Of a stretch of DNA of 64,000 nucleotides, positions 8,159-17,045 are shown piece by piece. Within the stretch, counting starts at the first letter, position 1, and every line of letters begins with the position of its first letter. Both the position numbers and the translations under genes were made by a program. The stretch is from Lewinellaceae bacterium (GTDB lineage: Bacteria > Bacteroidota > Bacteroidia > Chitinophagales > Saprospiraceae): NCBI GenBank assembly GCA_020636275.1, contig JACJYD010000005.1, forward strand, positions 72,001-136,000. Direction: 5' to 3'. The notes under the pieces are model-generated. The model had not been told where the DNA came from. It did not search any database and saw nothing but the letters and a program-made list of their open reading frames with translations.

Positions 8159-10400
8159 TGGGGTCGATCCAATAGCGCAGCCCCACATACCCCACAATCC
8201 CCATGATCGGAGCGTACACCTGCATGCCGTTGAAATATTTCCCGAACGGATCGGTGAAACCGATGATGGGGTAGTGCTGGCGGTAGTTGGTCAGGTTCTC
8301 GCCACCGATATACATTTCAAAGTTGGGCCGGAATTTGTGCGTCACCTGTGCGTTGATCAGCGCGTAGGTGGGAGAAATTTCCGGGTGGTTGGTCAGCAGC
8401 ACCGGCGGGATCCCGGAGTTGTCGGGCAGTCGCTGTGGTCCAACGATCTGCGCAATCAGGTTGACCATCCAGCGCTCGTTGGGCGATTCGTAGCCGAGGG
8501 TGACCAGGCCGCGGTGGCGGGCTACCAGGGGGCGTTCGCGAAGGCCGTCCAGGTAGGTCATTTTCACATCCGTAAATTTGTAGGCCAGCTTGGCTTCGAG
8601 ATTTTTCAGCGGTTTGAATGAAAACGTGGTGACGATGCTGTTGGAGTAGGAGGGGCCGTCGAGATTGTAAAAGAAGACCTTGGTATAATCCGCTTCGACA
8701 TCGACCACGACCTGATTTTGGAACCAGGTCCGGAAGGCGTCGAACGCCAGTGTGGCCCGGTTCTTCAGGAAGTCAAAATTGCGGGTAAAGTTCACCCCGG
8801 CGTTCCAGGCCTCTTCGAGACGGAGGGGGTTTTCAAAAATAAAAGTCCGGTTGGTGGCCAGGACGCTATAATTCTCGGCGATGACATTGGCCGAGCGGAA
8901 TCCTTTGGACAGGGAGACCCGGACTACCGTTTCATCGTTAAAATTATACTTGGCATTCACCCTTGGGCTGATCAAGCCGCCGAATCGGTTGTGGTGGTCG
9001 TACCGGACCCCGGCTACGAAGCCGAAGCGTTGCCACCAGAACTCCGGATTGCTGCAAGATTCGATCTCCGGATGGAAAGAATATTCAGCGAAGATCCCCG
9101 GCATGGATTCCCGGCGGCTCAGGTCCGAATCGTTGAGTTGTTCGTCAAAATTATCCAACTGGTAGCTGAGTCCGGAAGAGAGCTTGTGACCGGCGTCGTT
9201 AAAGAGGGGGAGCACATGGATCAGGTTCGCATAAAAAGAGCGTTGCGTGCCAAAATGCTCATTTTTCCCAAATACGGAATGGGCATCGTGCCAGGCATAA
9301 TTCCAGATAAGGCCGAGGCCGTGTCCTTCCTTTTCAAATCCGTTGAATGCGATTTTCCCGAAGGCATCGATGCGGGAAGCGCGCTGCGAAGTGGTAAAGA
9401 AATCACCTGTGGCGCCGTCCGGAACGATCTGTCCCCCCTGGCGTTGTTCGCTCAGTGCCTGGACGTGAGCCTGGACTTCCCATGTCGGGCTGGTGTAAAA
9501 GAGCCGGTAAAGACCGGTGAGCAGGCGTTTATTGGGCCCATCGAGAAAAGTATCGCCGTCGTGGTCGATCTGGTTCTGGGTGAAAGCGCCATGCAGCAGC
9601 AGCCCGGAACTCCAGTGTTTACTGAGCACCTTATTGAGGTGGATATTGGCTTCTGCCCGGCTCATGGTACTGCCGAAGAGGTTGACAAAAAGGGGCTTGT
9701 CAACCCAGGGCTTCACCAATTCTGCGTTGATCTGCCCGGTGATAGCTGCCGGCCCGCTGACCACGCTGCCGGCCCCTTTGGCGATCTGGATGCTCTCCAG
9801 CCAGGTCCCGGGTATGTATTCCAGGGCATACGGAGAGGCCAGGCCGTTGAGGGCGGGGCGTTTTTCGGTCAGAAACTGGGTGTAGACCCCGCGGAGTCCC
9901 AGCATCTGGATCTCCCGCGTGCCGGTGATGGCATCGGAGTAGGTCACGTCGACCGAGGCGTTGGTTTCGAAACTTTCGGCCAGGGAGCAACAGGCTGATT
10001 TGCGCAATTCGCCGTGGCCGATGGTTTCGATATTCCGGTTGTCGAGGGTGGAAAAAGCGTGATCGGAAGCCTGACCGCTCACCTCAACCGTTTCCAGGTC
10101 GACACTTCCCTCGATGGTTATATTCAGCTCTTCCAGATCGGGACTCACTTCCACTTCTGCGGGGTCGTATCCTACAAAATTGATGACCAGGATATTGGAG
10201 ATATCGGTTCGCTCGATCTCGAAGTGGCCATCCATATCAGCCACGGTGGCGAGGGTCGTATTTTTCCAATGCAGAGTGGCGCCGGGCAACCCTTCGCCCT
10301 CTTCATTGCTTATGGAGCCTTTGAGCGTTTGAGCCTGGAGGGTGCAAACGCCGGTTAGGGATAGTAAAAGGAAGAGTAGAGTTAGTCGCATGTTCATCAT
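8154..10400 (-). CDS. TonB-dependent receptor with carboxypeptidase-like N-domain
   Basis: I start this outer-membrane receptor at 10400 (MMNMRLTLLFLLLSL, a signal peptide ending near LQAQ), giving 748 residues; the frame runs further upstream through the tlpA-like gene, but that part is out-of-frame shadow. After the signal peptide comes a carboxypeptidase-regulatory-like domain (about 22-100), then the plug (about 115-220) and a 22-strand-type barrel. The plug carries a Cys-Cys pair (SACCSLAESFETN) and TGTREIQMLGLRG, a pattern I associate with Bacteroidota receptors near metal-handling genes; that link is inference. Minor-start choices at 10397 and 10391 cannot be excluded. It lies downstream of the thioredoxin gene behind a terminator. 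Confidence 0.88.
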   Translation of the reverse strand: MMNMRLTLLFLLLSLTGVCTLQAQTLKGSISNEEGEGLPGATLHWKNTTLATVADMDGHFEIERTDISNILVINFVGYDPAEVEVSPDLEELNITIEGSVDLETVEVSGQASDHAFSTLDNRNIETIGHGELRKSACCSLAESFETNASVDVTYSDAITGTREIQMLGLRGVYTQFLTEKRPALNGLASPYALEYIPGTWLESIQIAKGAGSVVSGPAAITGQINAELVKPWVDKPLFVNLFGSTMSRAEANIHLNKVLSKHWSSGLLLHGAFTQNQIDHDGDTFLDGPNKRLLTGLYRLFYTSPTWEVQAHVQALSEQRQGGQIVPDGATGDFFTTSQRASRIDAFGKIAFNGFEKEGHGLGLIWNYAWHDAHSVFGKNEHFGTQRSFYANLIHVLPLFNDAGHKLSSGLSYQLDNFDEQLNDSDLSRRESMPGIFAEYSFHPEIESCSNPEFWWQRFGFVAGVRYDHHNRFGGLISPRVNAKYNFNDETVVRVSLSKGFRSANVIAENYSVLATNRTFIFENPLRLEEAWNAGVNFTRNFDFLKNRATLAFDAFRTWFQNQVVVDVEADYTKVFFYNLDGPSYSNSIVTTFSFKPLKNLEAKLAYKFTDVKMTYLDGLRERPLVARHRGLVTLGYESPNERWMVNLIAQIVGPQRLPDNSGIPPVLLTNHPEISPTYALINAQVTHKFRPNFEMYIGGENLTNYRQHYPIIGFTDPFGKYFNGMQVYAPIMGIVGYVGLRYWIDPT

Positions 10401-10426
10401 TTCAGGCTTTGGAAAAATAAAATAAC

Positions 10427-10458
10427 AAAAAAGGCCGGGTAACTGCCCGGCCTTTTTT
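10427..10458 (-). terminator. Terminator after tlpA-like gene
   Basis: The GC stem ggccggg/cccggcc (10433-10439 with 10446-10452) is flanked by A-runs and T-runs on both sides. On the minus strand it ends the thioredoxin transcript only 27 bases before the TonB receptor start, so the receptor needs read-through or a promoter hidden in the stem. Confidence 0.85.
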
Positions 10459-10461
10459 ATT

Positions 10462-10965
10462 TTATTTTTCGGAGATCTTCCGGATCTGTTCGTCCAGTTC
10501 TTCTTCATCGCCCGGCGAATAGCCGTTGTGTATATAGGCGATGTTGCCGGATTTATCAACCACGAAGGTTTGGGGGATACTGGAGAAGTTGAAGGAGTTT
10601 CGCATGGTGTTTTCATTGCCGAGGAGGACGGTGTAGTCCCAGCCTTTGGTTTCGACCAGAGGGCCGACCTTGGCAATGGCGCGTTGGTCGTCGATGCTGA
10701 TGGCGACGAGTTCGACGTTGAGGTCTTCTTTCCATTCGCTGTAGAAATCGGAAATGGCGTCGAGTTCGGCCTGGCAGGGCTTGCACCAGGTAGCCCAGAA
10801 GCTGATAATGGTGATCTTTCCGTTTTCACCGCCATAGGCTTCGAGGAGGTTCACCGTTTGGCCGTCTAGGCCCTTGGCTTCGACGTTGGGCAGCGTGTGT
10901 TGGGCCGAAAGGGAGGAGGCCGCACAGATCATTGCAGCCGAAAAAAGAAGAGAAAATAACTTCAT
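10462..10965 (-). CDS. TlpA/ResA-like periplasmic thioredoxin
   Basis: The 167-residue exported thioredoxin has a signal peptide (residues 1 to about 21, ending SLSAQ), then the redox motif WCKPC with Cys61 and Cys64 in SFWATWCKPC, and the cis-proline loop region SIPQTFVVDKSG. TlpA/ResA-type proteins reduce or isomerise disulfides in the periplasm, often for cytochrome c or copper-site maturation. The adjoining TonB receptor, DUF6029 protein and Omp28 lipoprotein (which also has a CxxC) suggest a shared role at the envelope. A promoter is visible just upstream. Confidence 0.9.
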   Translation of the reverse strand: MKLFSLLFSAAMICAASSLSAQHTLPNVEAKGLDGQTVNLLEAYGGENGKITIISFWATWCKPCQAELDAISDFYSEWKEDLNVELVAISIDDQRAIAKVGPLVETKGWDYTVLLGNENTMRNSFNFSSIPQTFVVDKSGNIAYIHNGYSPGDEEELDEQIRKISEK

Positions 10966-10983
10966 GCGATAAAAATTTTAGGG

Positions 10984-11012
10984 CAAAAATAAGATAATTG
11001 CAATTGGTTCAA
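10984..11012 (-). promoter_or_regulatory. Probable promoter of tlpA-like gene
   Basis: On the minus strand TATTTTTG (10991-10984) matches TAnnTTTG, with TTG at 11012-11010 separated by 18 bases. The predicted transcript would begin very near the ATG at 10965. Confidence 0.5.
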
Positions 11013-11117
11013 ACCTTTTCCGGAACGCAAAAGTAACAGGAAAATGGCGGAATAGTAGTAATTTAACCGCTTCTTAACGTAAGAGATAAAGGAACATCCC
11101 ATTTCATAGAAAATACC

Positions 11118-12809
11118 ATGCATATGAAATTTTTACACATCTGTATTACCTGTTGGCTGGCGTTTTGGTTGGTTGCGCCGCTATCTGCGCAAGAGGGTTC
11201 AGGGGGCAGGTTGTCCGGAAACCTGGAAGCCAACGGCAATTTCTTCCTTCGCGATACGCTGATCGGCGCCGCAAAAACGCCGCAATACGACCGGCAGATC
11301 TTCGGCTCCGAGTCCTGGCTCAACCTCAATTACAGCAACTGGGGTTTCGACTTTGCCCTTCGTTTTGACGTTTTCAACAACTCCAACCTTCTCAATCCGC
11401 AGGGGTCCTATACGGCCCTCGGGATCGGGAGGTGGTATGTCCACAAGACGGTCGACAACTTCGATTTTTCGGTGGGTTATCTCTACGATCAGATCGGCAG
11501 CGGGATCATCTTCCGTTCCTACGAACAGCGCGCGCTGCTGATCGACAATGCCCTGGTCGGTTTGCGGGTGGGGTACAATTTCGGTGACAACCTCCGGGTA
11601 AAGGCTTTCTCCGGACTGCAAAAGCAGCAATTCGACCTCTACAAATCGGTCATCGCCGGCGCCAGCATCGATTATTTTCTGGTGGGCAAAGAGGGAAGCC
11701 AATTTACCCTTGCGCCCGGAGCGGGTATCGTGCGCCGTACGCTCGACGATGCGACTATGAACAACCTGGTCGCCACTATCAATACTTATCTGGCAGACGA
11801 TGCTTTCGTGCCCACGTATACGGCCTATGCCATGTCGCTGTATAACACCCTTACCTGGGGGCCATTCACCTGGTATGCCGAAGGGGCCTACAAGACCAGG
11901 GACAATATGAGCAATCCCCTGGTCGACCGCGTGACCATCACCGGAGATACGATCGTGGGCAAGCTGGTCCAGTCGCCGGGGTCGGTGTTTTACTCCAGTC
12001 TGAGTTTTGCAAAAAGCGGCCTGGGCATTACCCTGGAAGGAAAGCGGACCAAAAATTTTTCCTTCCGTACCCGTCCGCAGGAAGAGCTCAACCGGGGTTT
12101 GATGAACTTCCTTCCGCCGATGACCCGGGTCAACACCTACCGCCTGACGGCCCGGTACATGCCGGCCACCCAGGAGTTCGGCGAACTGGCCTTCCAGGTT
12201 GACGCCCGCTATGCGATCAACAAACACACCAGCGTGAACGTCAATTTTTCCAATATCACCGACCTCGACGGGAATCAGCTCTACCGGGAGATCTACACGG
12301 AGTTGCTGCTCAAAAAGACCCGCAAATGGCAGTTCACCGGAGGGGTGCAGTTTCAGAATTACAACCAGGAGGTTTATTTCTTCAAGCCCCACGAACCCAT
12401 TTTGGAGAATATTACGCCCTATTTCGATTTTCTCTACCGTTTCCCCAAACGCCGGGCGGTCCGCCTCGAAGCGCAGTATATGCTCACCGGTCAGGACGCC
12501 AAAGGCATAGGCTACGATTACGGCGACTGGCTGTTCGGGCTGTTGGAGATCAGCCCGGCCGCGAAGTGGACGATCACCCTTTCCGATATGTATAATATTG
12601 GCCCGGGCAAGAATTCACCATCCGATGCCAATACCGGAGAGAAACTAAGTGTCCATTTTCCGCGTTTTGATGTTTTTTACACCCATGGCGCCAACCGCTT
12701 TTCACTCAGTTACGTTAAACAGGTGGAAGGGGTCGTGTGTACCGGCGGGGTCTGCCGGATCGAACCGGCTTTCAGCGGGGTGAAATTTTCGGTGAATTCG
12801 AGTTTTTAA
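11118..12809 (+). CDS. DUF6029 family outer-membrane protein
   Basis: The 563-residue protein has a signal peptide (to about residue 25, LVAPLSAQ) and then alternating polar/aromatic segments typical of a large beta-barrel. I place it in DUF6029, a Bacteroidota family usually found beside Omp28 and TlpA-like genes. Characteristic stretches are RLSGNLEANGNFF, ESWLNLNYSNWGFDFALRFD and the VGYLYDQIGSGIIFRSYEQRALLIDNAL segment. The function is unknown. ATG 11118 or 11124 may be the start. The gene runs divergently from the thioredoxin and is followed after 60 bases by Omp28. Confidence 0.82.
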   Translation: MHMKFLHICITCWLAFWLVAPLSAQEGSGGRLSGNLEANGNFFLRDTLIGAAKTPQYDRQIFGSESWLNLNYSNWGFDFALRFDVFNNSNLLNPQGSYTALGIGRWYVHKTVDNFDFSVGYLYDQIGSGIIFRSYEQRALLIDNALVGLRVGYNFGDNLRVKAFSGLQKQQFDLYKSVIAGASIDYFLVGKEGSQFTLAPGAGIVRRTLDDATMNNLVATINTYLADDAFVPTYTAYAMSLYNTLTWGPFTWYAEGAYKTRDNMSNPLVDRVTITGDTIVGKLVQSPGSVFYSSLSFAKSGLGITLEGKRTKNFSFRTRPQEELNRGLMNFLPPMTRVNTYRLTARYMPATQEFGELAFQVDARYAINKHTSVNVNFSNITDLDGNQLYREIYTELLLKKTRKWQFTGGVQFQNYNQEVYFFKPHEPILENITPYFDFLYRFPKRRAVRLEAQYMLTGQDAKGIGYDYGDWLFGLLEISPAAKWTITLSDMYNIGPGKNSPSDANTGEKLSVHFPRFDVFYTHGANRFSLSYVKQVEGVVCTGGVCRIEPAFSGVKFSVNSSF

Positions 12810-12869
12810 AAATATAATTCGAGCAGGCTGCCCACCGCGACCTGTTCAAATCCTACTAAAAAAGTGAGC

Positions 12870-13745
12870 ATGAAAATAATAAACTACTTGTTGTTCGGCC
12901 TGTTGGCAGGCCTTGCGCTGTTCAGCAATGCCTGTGAAGAAATACCCCCGGTGATCAACCCGTTTACGGGCGAACCGCCGGATACCGTCGTCGATGTCGA
13001 AAACCAGCAACGGCAGGTCCTCATCGAGGAATTTACCGGGGTGCGCTGCGTGCAGTGCCCGGCCGGCAGCGCGGAGATCGCAACCTTGCTGGCCATTCAC
13101 GGGGAACGCCTTGTAGCCGTGTCCATCCATGCCGGTGATTTTGTGTATCCATTTCCGACGAGCCAGTATAATTTTCAGACCCAGGAAGGGGACGACCTGT
13201 ACAATTTTCTCGATTCGCCCAATTCCTTTCCGAGCGCGGTGATCGACCGGAAACTTTTTGAAGGAGAGAACGATCTGCCCCTGGGCCGCAACCAATGGGC
13301 AGGTTTTATCGAACAGGAAAAAGCCATCGATCCCCTGATCAAGATCGCAGTACAGCCGACTTTCAATGAAACCACCCGAAAACTGGATGTGGAGCTGAAA
13401 TTGTATCCGCAGGAGATCATTTCCGAGCCGGATGTACGGCTGTCGGTCATGCTGACGGAGAGCAACATCGTGGATATTCAGGATACCCCCGATGGGAAGG
13501 TGACCGACTACAAACACAAACACGTGTTGCGCCATATGCTGACCAGTTATCTGGGCGACGCCATTTCCGAATCGCTGGCGCCCGGCAATGTGATCACGAA
13601 AAACTATTCCTTCACTTTGCCCGAATCCTGGAATGCGGGCGAACCTTCCCTCCAGGAAAACGAAATGCACGTGGTCGCCTTCGTGCATTTGGGAACCACT
13701 TCAAAAGAAGTACTGCAGGCGATTGAAGTGCCTATGATTAAATAG
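12870..13745 (+). CDS. Omp28-related outer-membrane lipoprotein
   Basis: This 291-residue lipoprotein starts at ATG 12870; a GTG lies six bases earlier. The signal peptide ends in a lipobox with lipidated Cys22 (FSNAC). A thioredoxin-like domain follows, with EEFTGVRCVQCPAG holding a CxxC pair (Cys60/Cys63), the Omp28 signature. The family was named after an outer-membrane protein of Porphyromonas and its biochemical role is not established. Together with the DUF6029 protein and the TlpA-like thioredoxin it suggests extracytoplasmic thiol chemistry. The gene ends 93 bases before pheT. Confidence 0.9.
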   Translation: MKIINYLLFGLLAGLALFSNACEEIPPVINPFTGEPPDTVVDVENQQRQVLIEEFTGVRCVQCPAGSAEIATLLAIHGERLVAVSIHAGDFVYPFPTSQYNFQTQEGDDLYNFLDSPNSFPSAVIDRKLFEGENDLPLGRNQWAGFIEQEKAIDPLIKIAVQPTFNETTRKLDVELKLYPQEIISEPDVRLSVMLTESNIVDIQDTPDGKVTDYKHKHVLRHMLTSYLGDAISESLAPGNVITKNYSFTLPESWNAGEPSLQENEMHVVAFVHLGTTSKEVLQAIEVPMIK

Positions 13746-13763
13746 GCGCATTGTTTTATTCTA

Positions 13764-13771
13764 TATCTTTG
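13764..13771 (+). promoter_or_regulatory. Probable -7 element of pheT operon
   Basis: TATCTTTG matches TAnnTTTG exactly, 66 bases before the pheT ATG. The -33 partner is not convincing. The leader between it and ATG contains repeated gagata/atctctc words (about 13790-13822) that can form a small hairpin. Confidence 0.5.
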
Positions 13772-13837
13772 CAGTGTGATAACCAAATAGAGAGATAGGG
13801 GCTATTGGCGCTTATCTCTCTACCTAATTTTATTTAC

Positions 13838-16279
13838 ATGAAGATCTCACTCAACTGGCTTAAACAATACCTCGATCTAAACCTGGACCCCGAAAAAATT
13901 GGAGAGATCCTGACGGATATCGGATTGGAACTGGAGGGGATGGAAACGGTAGAGAGCGTGCCCGGTGGGCTGGAAGGCCTGGTCACCGGACAGGTCGTTG
14001 AATGCGGCCGGCACCCCAACGCCGATCGCCTTTCTCTGTGCAAGGTGGATGCAGGCACGGGCAACTTGCTCCAGATCGTCTGCGGCGCCCCCAACGTGGC
14101 TACCGGCCAGAAAGTTATCGTCGCCCAGGTGGGCACAACCCTGCACCCTGTCGAGGGTGAACCATTTACCCTGAAAAAGGGCAAGATCCGGGGCGAAGAA
14201 TCGGAGGGGATGATTTGTGCCGAAGACGAGATCGGCCTTGGACACGACCATGCCGGCATTATGGTGTTGAAGCCCGACACTCCGGTCGGTATCCCCGCCA
14301 GCCGGTATTTCAATATCGAAAGTGACGTCGTTTTTGAGATCGGCCTCACGCCCAACCGCTCGGACGCCACCAGCCACCTCGGTGTGGCCCGCGACCTGGC
14401 TGCGGCCCTCAAGATCAACTACGGACATACCGGCGAGCTTCGGCTGCCGGTCACCGAACCTTTTCAACCCGATAACAACGCCCTCCCGGTCCAGGTGATC
14501 GTGGAAAATGCGGAAGCCTGTCCGCGGTACAGCGGGGTGACCATCCAGGGGGTGCAGGTAGGCGAATCGCCCGACTGGCTGAAAAACCGCCTCCACGCCA
14601 TTGGCTTGCGCCCAATCAATAACGTGGTGGATATCACCAACTTCGTCTTGCACGAGTACGGACAACCCTTGCACGCCTTCGACCTCAAGGCGATCAAAGG
14701 GCAGACGGTGCGGGTGAAACCCCTAGCCGAAGGCACTGTTTTCAAAAGCCTGGACGAGGTCGACCGGCAGTTGTCCGGACAGGACCTGATGATCTGTAAC
14801 GGCGACTCGGAGGGCATGTGCATCGGCGGCGTGTTCGGCGGCATGCATTCCGGGGTTACGGAAAGTACCCGGGACGTCTTTCTCGAATCGGCCCATTTCA
14901 GCCCGCAATGGATCCGCCGCACCAGCATGCGGCACAATTTGCGCACCGATGCGGCCAAGATCTTCGAAAAAGGGAGCGATCCCAATATCACCGTCGAAGC
15001 CCTGAAACGCGCGACCCTCCTGATCCGGGAGATCGCCGGCGGGAAGATCGCTTCGGAAATCGTGGATTTTTATCCCGAGCCGATCGCTCCCGTGGAAATT
15101 ACCGTTTCTTACGATTACATCAACCAACTGATCGGGGTAGAGATCCCGCGGCCGGAAGTACAGGCCATTTTCAAGGCGCTGGATATGCGCATCCTCTCGG
15201 AAAAAGACGGGGCGGTTACCCTGGCCATTCCGACCAACAAGGTAGACGTGATCCGTCCGGCCGATGTCGTGGAAGAAGTGCTGCGGATCTACGGCCTGAA
15301 CAAGGTGCCCATTCCGGAGAAATTGCATACTTCCCTGTCGTATGGGCAATTTCCCGATCCACGGAAGGTCGCTTCGGATATCGGAACTTACCTGGCTGCC
15401 AATGGCTGCAACGAGATCATGGCTGTGTCGCTGACCGAGTCGAAATATTTCCGCGACCTCCTGCCGGTTGCGGAAGGAGAGCTGGTGTGGGTCAATAACA
15501 CTTCCAATGTGCAACTCGACGTCATGCGGCCCAGCATGTTGTTCAGCGGCTTGGAGGCAGTTGTTCAGAACCAGAACCGCCAGCAGCCCAACGTCCGGCT
15601 TTTTGAGTTCGGCAAGTCCTATCGCAAGGCGGAAAATGGGTATGTGGAACAGGGCCACCTCAGCCTCTTCCTCAGCGGACGCCGCCTGCCGGAGAACTGG
15701 ATCCAACCTGACGACAAGAACGTCGATTACTATACCCTGCGCGCGCTGGTCGATAATATCCTGGCCCGCATGGGCGTTTCCGGATATCAGGAAGTCGAAT
15801 GCAGGGATGAGGTGTTTGACTATGGGATGGAATACCGCCGTGGGCCGGTGGCGCTGGTTCGTTTTGGACAGGTCAGCCGCACGATCCAGCGCGGGATGGA
15901 CATCAAGAGCCCGGTGTACTATGCCGATTTCGACTGGGATGTCCTGATCCAGACCCTGAAAAAGCACAAGATCGATTTTGAGGAGCTGAACCGCTTCCCG
16001 TCGGTCCGCAGGGATTTAGCGCTGGTAGTTGATAATTCGGTTAAATTTGGTGAAATTGCATCCATTGCCCGGAAGACAGGCAAAAAGACCCTTCGCGCCG
16101 TCAACCTCTTCGACGTATACTTGAACGAGGAACAGCTCGGAAAAGGGAAAAAATCATATGCCGTCAGTTTCGTTTTTGAAGACCCCAGCAAAACGCTTCA
16201 GGACAAAGAGGTCGACAAGATCATGGAGGAATTGATCAACGCGTATGAATCCCAATTAAAGGCCCATATCCGGCGTTAA
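13838..16279 (+). CDS. pheT: Phenylalanine--tRNA ligase beta subunit
   Basis: The 813-residue protein is the beta chain of the alpha2beta2 enzyme that charges tRNA-Phe. ATG 13838 begins the standard N-terminus MKISLNWLKQYLDL; an in-frame upstream ATG at 13805 would add 11 atypical residues. Domains in order are the N-terminal part, the tRNA-binding OB domain (about 40-150, ECGRHPNADRLSLCKVD), B3/B4 editing domain, B5 DNA-binding-like domain, the catalytic-like core, and the C-terminal anticodon-binding FDX-ACB domain (FPSVRRDLALVVD to the end). pheS is not in the window. It heads the pheT - coiled-coil - zapA - rny string. Confidence 0.96.
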   Translation: MKISLNWLKQYLDLNLDPEKIGEILTDIGLELEGMETVESVPGGLEGLVTGQVVECGRHPNADRLSLCKVDAGTGNLLQIVCGAPNVATGQKVIVAQVGTTLHPVEGEPFTLKKGKIRGEESEGMICAEDEIGLGHDHAGIMVLKPDTPVGIPASRYFNIESDVVFEIGLTPNRSDATSHLGVARDLAAALKINYGHTGELRLPVTEPFQPDNNALPVQVIVENAEACPRYSGVTIQGVQVGESPDWLKNRLHAIGLRPINNVVDITNFVLHEYGQPLHAFDLKAIKGQTVRVKPLAEGTVFKSLDEVDRQLSGQDLMICNGDSEGMCIGGVFGGMHSGVTESTRDVFLESAHFSPQWIRRTSMRHNLRTDAAKIFEKGSDPNITVEALKRATLLIREIAGGKIASEIVDFYPEPIAPVEITVSYDYINQLIGVEIPRPEVQAIFKALDMRILSEKDGAVTLAIPTNKVDVIRPADVVEEVLRIYGLNKVPIPEKLHTSLSYGQFPDPRKVASDIGTYLAANGCNEIMAVSLTESKYFRDLLPVAEGELVWVNNTSNVQLDVMRPSMLFSGLEAVVQNQNRQQPNVRLFEFGKSYRKAENGYVEQGHLSLFLSGRRLPENWIQPDDKNVDYYTLRALVDNILARMGVSGYQEVECRDEVFDYGMEYRRGPVALVRFGQVSRTIQRGMDIKSPVYYADFDWDVLIQTLKKHKIDFEELNRFPSVRRDLALVVDNSVKFGEIASIARKTGKKTLRAVNLFDVYLNEEQLGKGKKSYAVSFVFEDPSKTLQDKEVDKIMEELINAYESQLKAHIRR

Positions 16280-16355
16280 GACCAGGAATTGATCTTTCGG
16301 GGAGGCCCTCATTGAAAGATTAATTTTTAAGATCGGAGGCTATTTTTTATTTTGC

Positions 16356-16652
16356 ATGGATTCTACCAGAAAAATAGAACATATTACAGAAAAAATAAAC
16401 CGGTTGGCACAATTGCTGGACCAGCTGCGTGAAGAAAACCAGGCATTGACCGGGGACAACGCGCAGTTGAAAAAACAAGTGTCCGACCATTTGAAGCGAA
16501 TAAACGTACTAGAACTAGAACTGGAAAACAAACAGAAGGATTGGGCAGAGCAGGAGAAGTCCAAAGCCGTCCGGTCCGAGCAGCTTAAAAAGCAGATCGA
16601 CGCTTATATTCAGGAGGTCGATCATTGTATTGAGTGGTTGCAAAATGAATAG
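16356..16652 (+). CDS. Small coiled-coil protein before zapA
   Basis: The 98-residue protein is nearly all heptad-patterned coiled coil: ITEKINRLAQLLDQLREENQ, then LKKQVSDHLKRINVLELELENK, and SEQLKKQIDAYIQEVDHCIEWLQNE at the end. It has no signal peptide. It ends three bases before zapA, so the two are surely co-translated. The position and fold recall ZapB, the coiled-coil partner of ZapA at the division ring, but the sequence alone does not prove homology. I recall this arrangement being common in Bacteroidota. Confidence 0.75.
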   Translation: MDSTRKIEHITEKINRLAQLLDQLREENQALTGDNAQLKKQVSDHLKRINVLELELENKQKDWAEQEKSKAVRSEQLKKQIDAYIQEVDHCIEWLQNE

Positions 16653-16655
16653 GAT

Positions 16656-16949
16656 ATGGGTAATCAGGAATCCAAGCAGATCACTGTCCTTATCGGGGGC
16701 AGACCCTATCCTCTGAAAATACAGTCGAGTGACGAAAGTGTGATTCGGCGGATCGTCCGGGATGTAAATGAAATGGTCAACAAATTTCAGTTGAACTATC
16801 CAAACCGGGACAAACAAGATTGCCTGGCTATGGCCGCCTTAGCGTTGGCCATTGACCTGGATAAGGCCTTGCAGGCCGCTAAACACGATCCCCAATTACC
16901 TGAACAGCTCGAACAACTCGACCAGCTACTCGATCAATTGCTGAAATAG
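16656..16949 (+). CDS. zapA: Cell division protein ZapA
   Basis: The 97-residue protein has the ZapA pattern: a short N-terminal strand domain (KQITVLIGGRPYPLKIQSSDESVIRRIVRDVNEMVNKF) followed by a long helix for tetramer formation. ZapA bundles FtsZ filaments at mid-cell. DCLAMAALALAIDLDKAL is typical. It ends in a Gln/Leu-rich helix (LPEQLEQLDQLLDQLLK). Its coiled-coil neighbour may be its partner. Confidence 0.88.
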   Translation: MGNQESKQITVLIGGRPYPLKIQSSDESVIRRIVRDVNEMVNKFQLNYPNRDKQDCLAMAALALAIDLDKALQAAKHDPQLPEQLEQLDQLLDQLLK

Positions 16950-16987
16950 CGATTGCCTGTTTTTTCCAGTTACCATCATTTAATTTA

Positions 16988-17024
16988 ATGAAGATATCGC
17001 CGTCACAGGTGGCGATATCTTCAT
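16988..17024 (+). repeat. 14-bp perfect hairpin between zapA and rny
   Basis: Bases 16988-17001 pair perfectly with 17011-17024 around a nine-base loop. The downstream bases are A/T-rich but hold no real T-run, so it is a weak terminator at best. It lies 22 bases before the rny ATG and may control rny translation or mRNA processing. Confidence 0.7.
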
Positions 17025-17045
17025 AAATTTTCAAACCAAACCGCC

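Noticed and set aside
8718..9998. 426-codon open frame on the plus strand inside the TonB receptor
   Set aside because: Shadow of the receptor gene; no domain recognisable in the translated protein.
10401..10835. N-terminal extension of the TonB receptor frame
   Set aside because: It is Ser/Thr/Pro-rich, runs through the tlpA-like gene in another frame and crosses a terminator; the signal peptide starts at 10400.
16988..17024. Riboswitch before rny
   Set aside because: Only a single simple stem is present; no multi-helix aptamer can be drawn in the 96-base gap.
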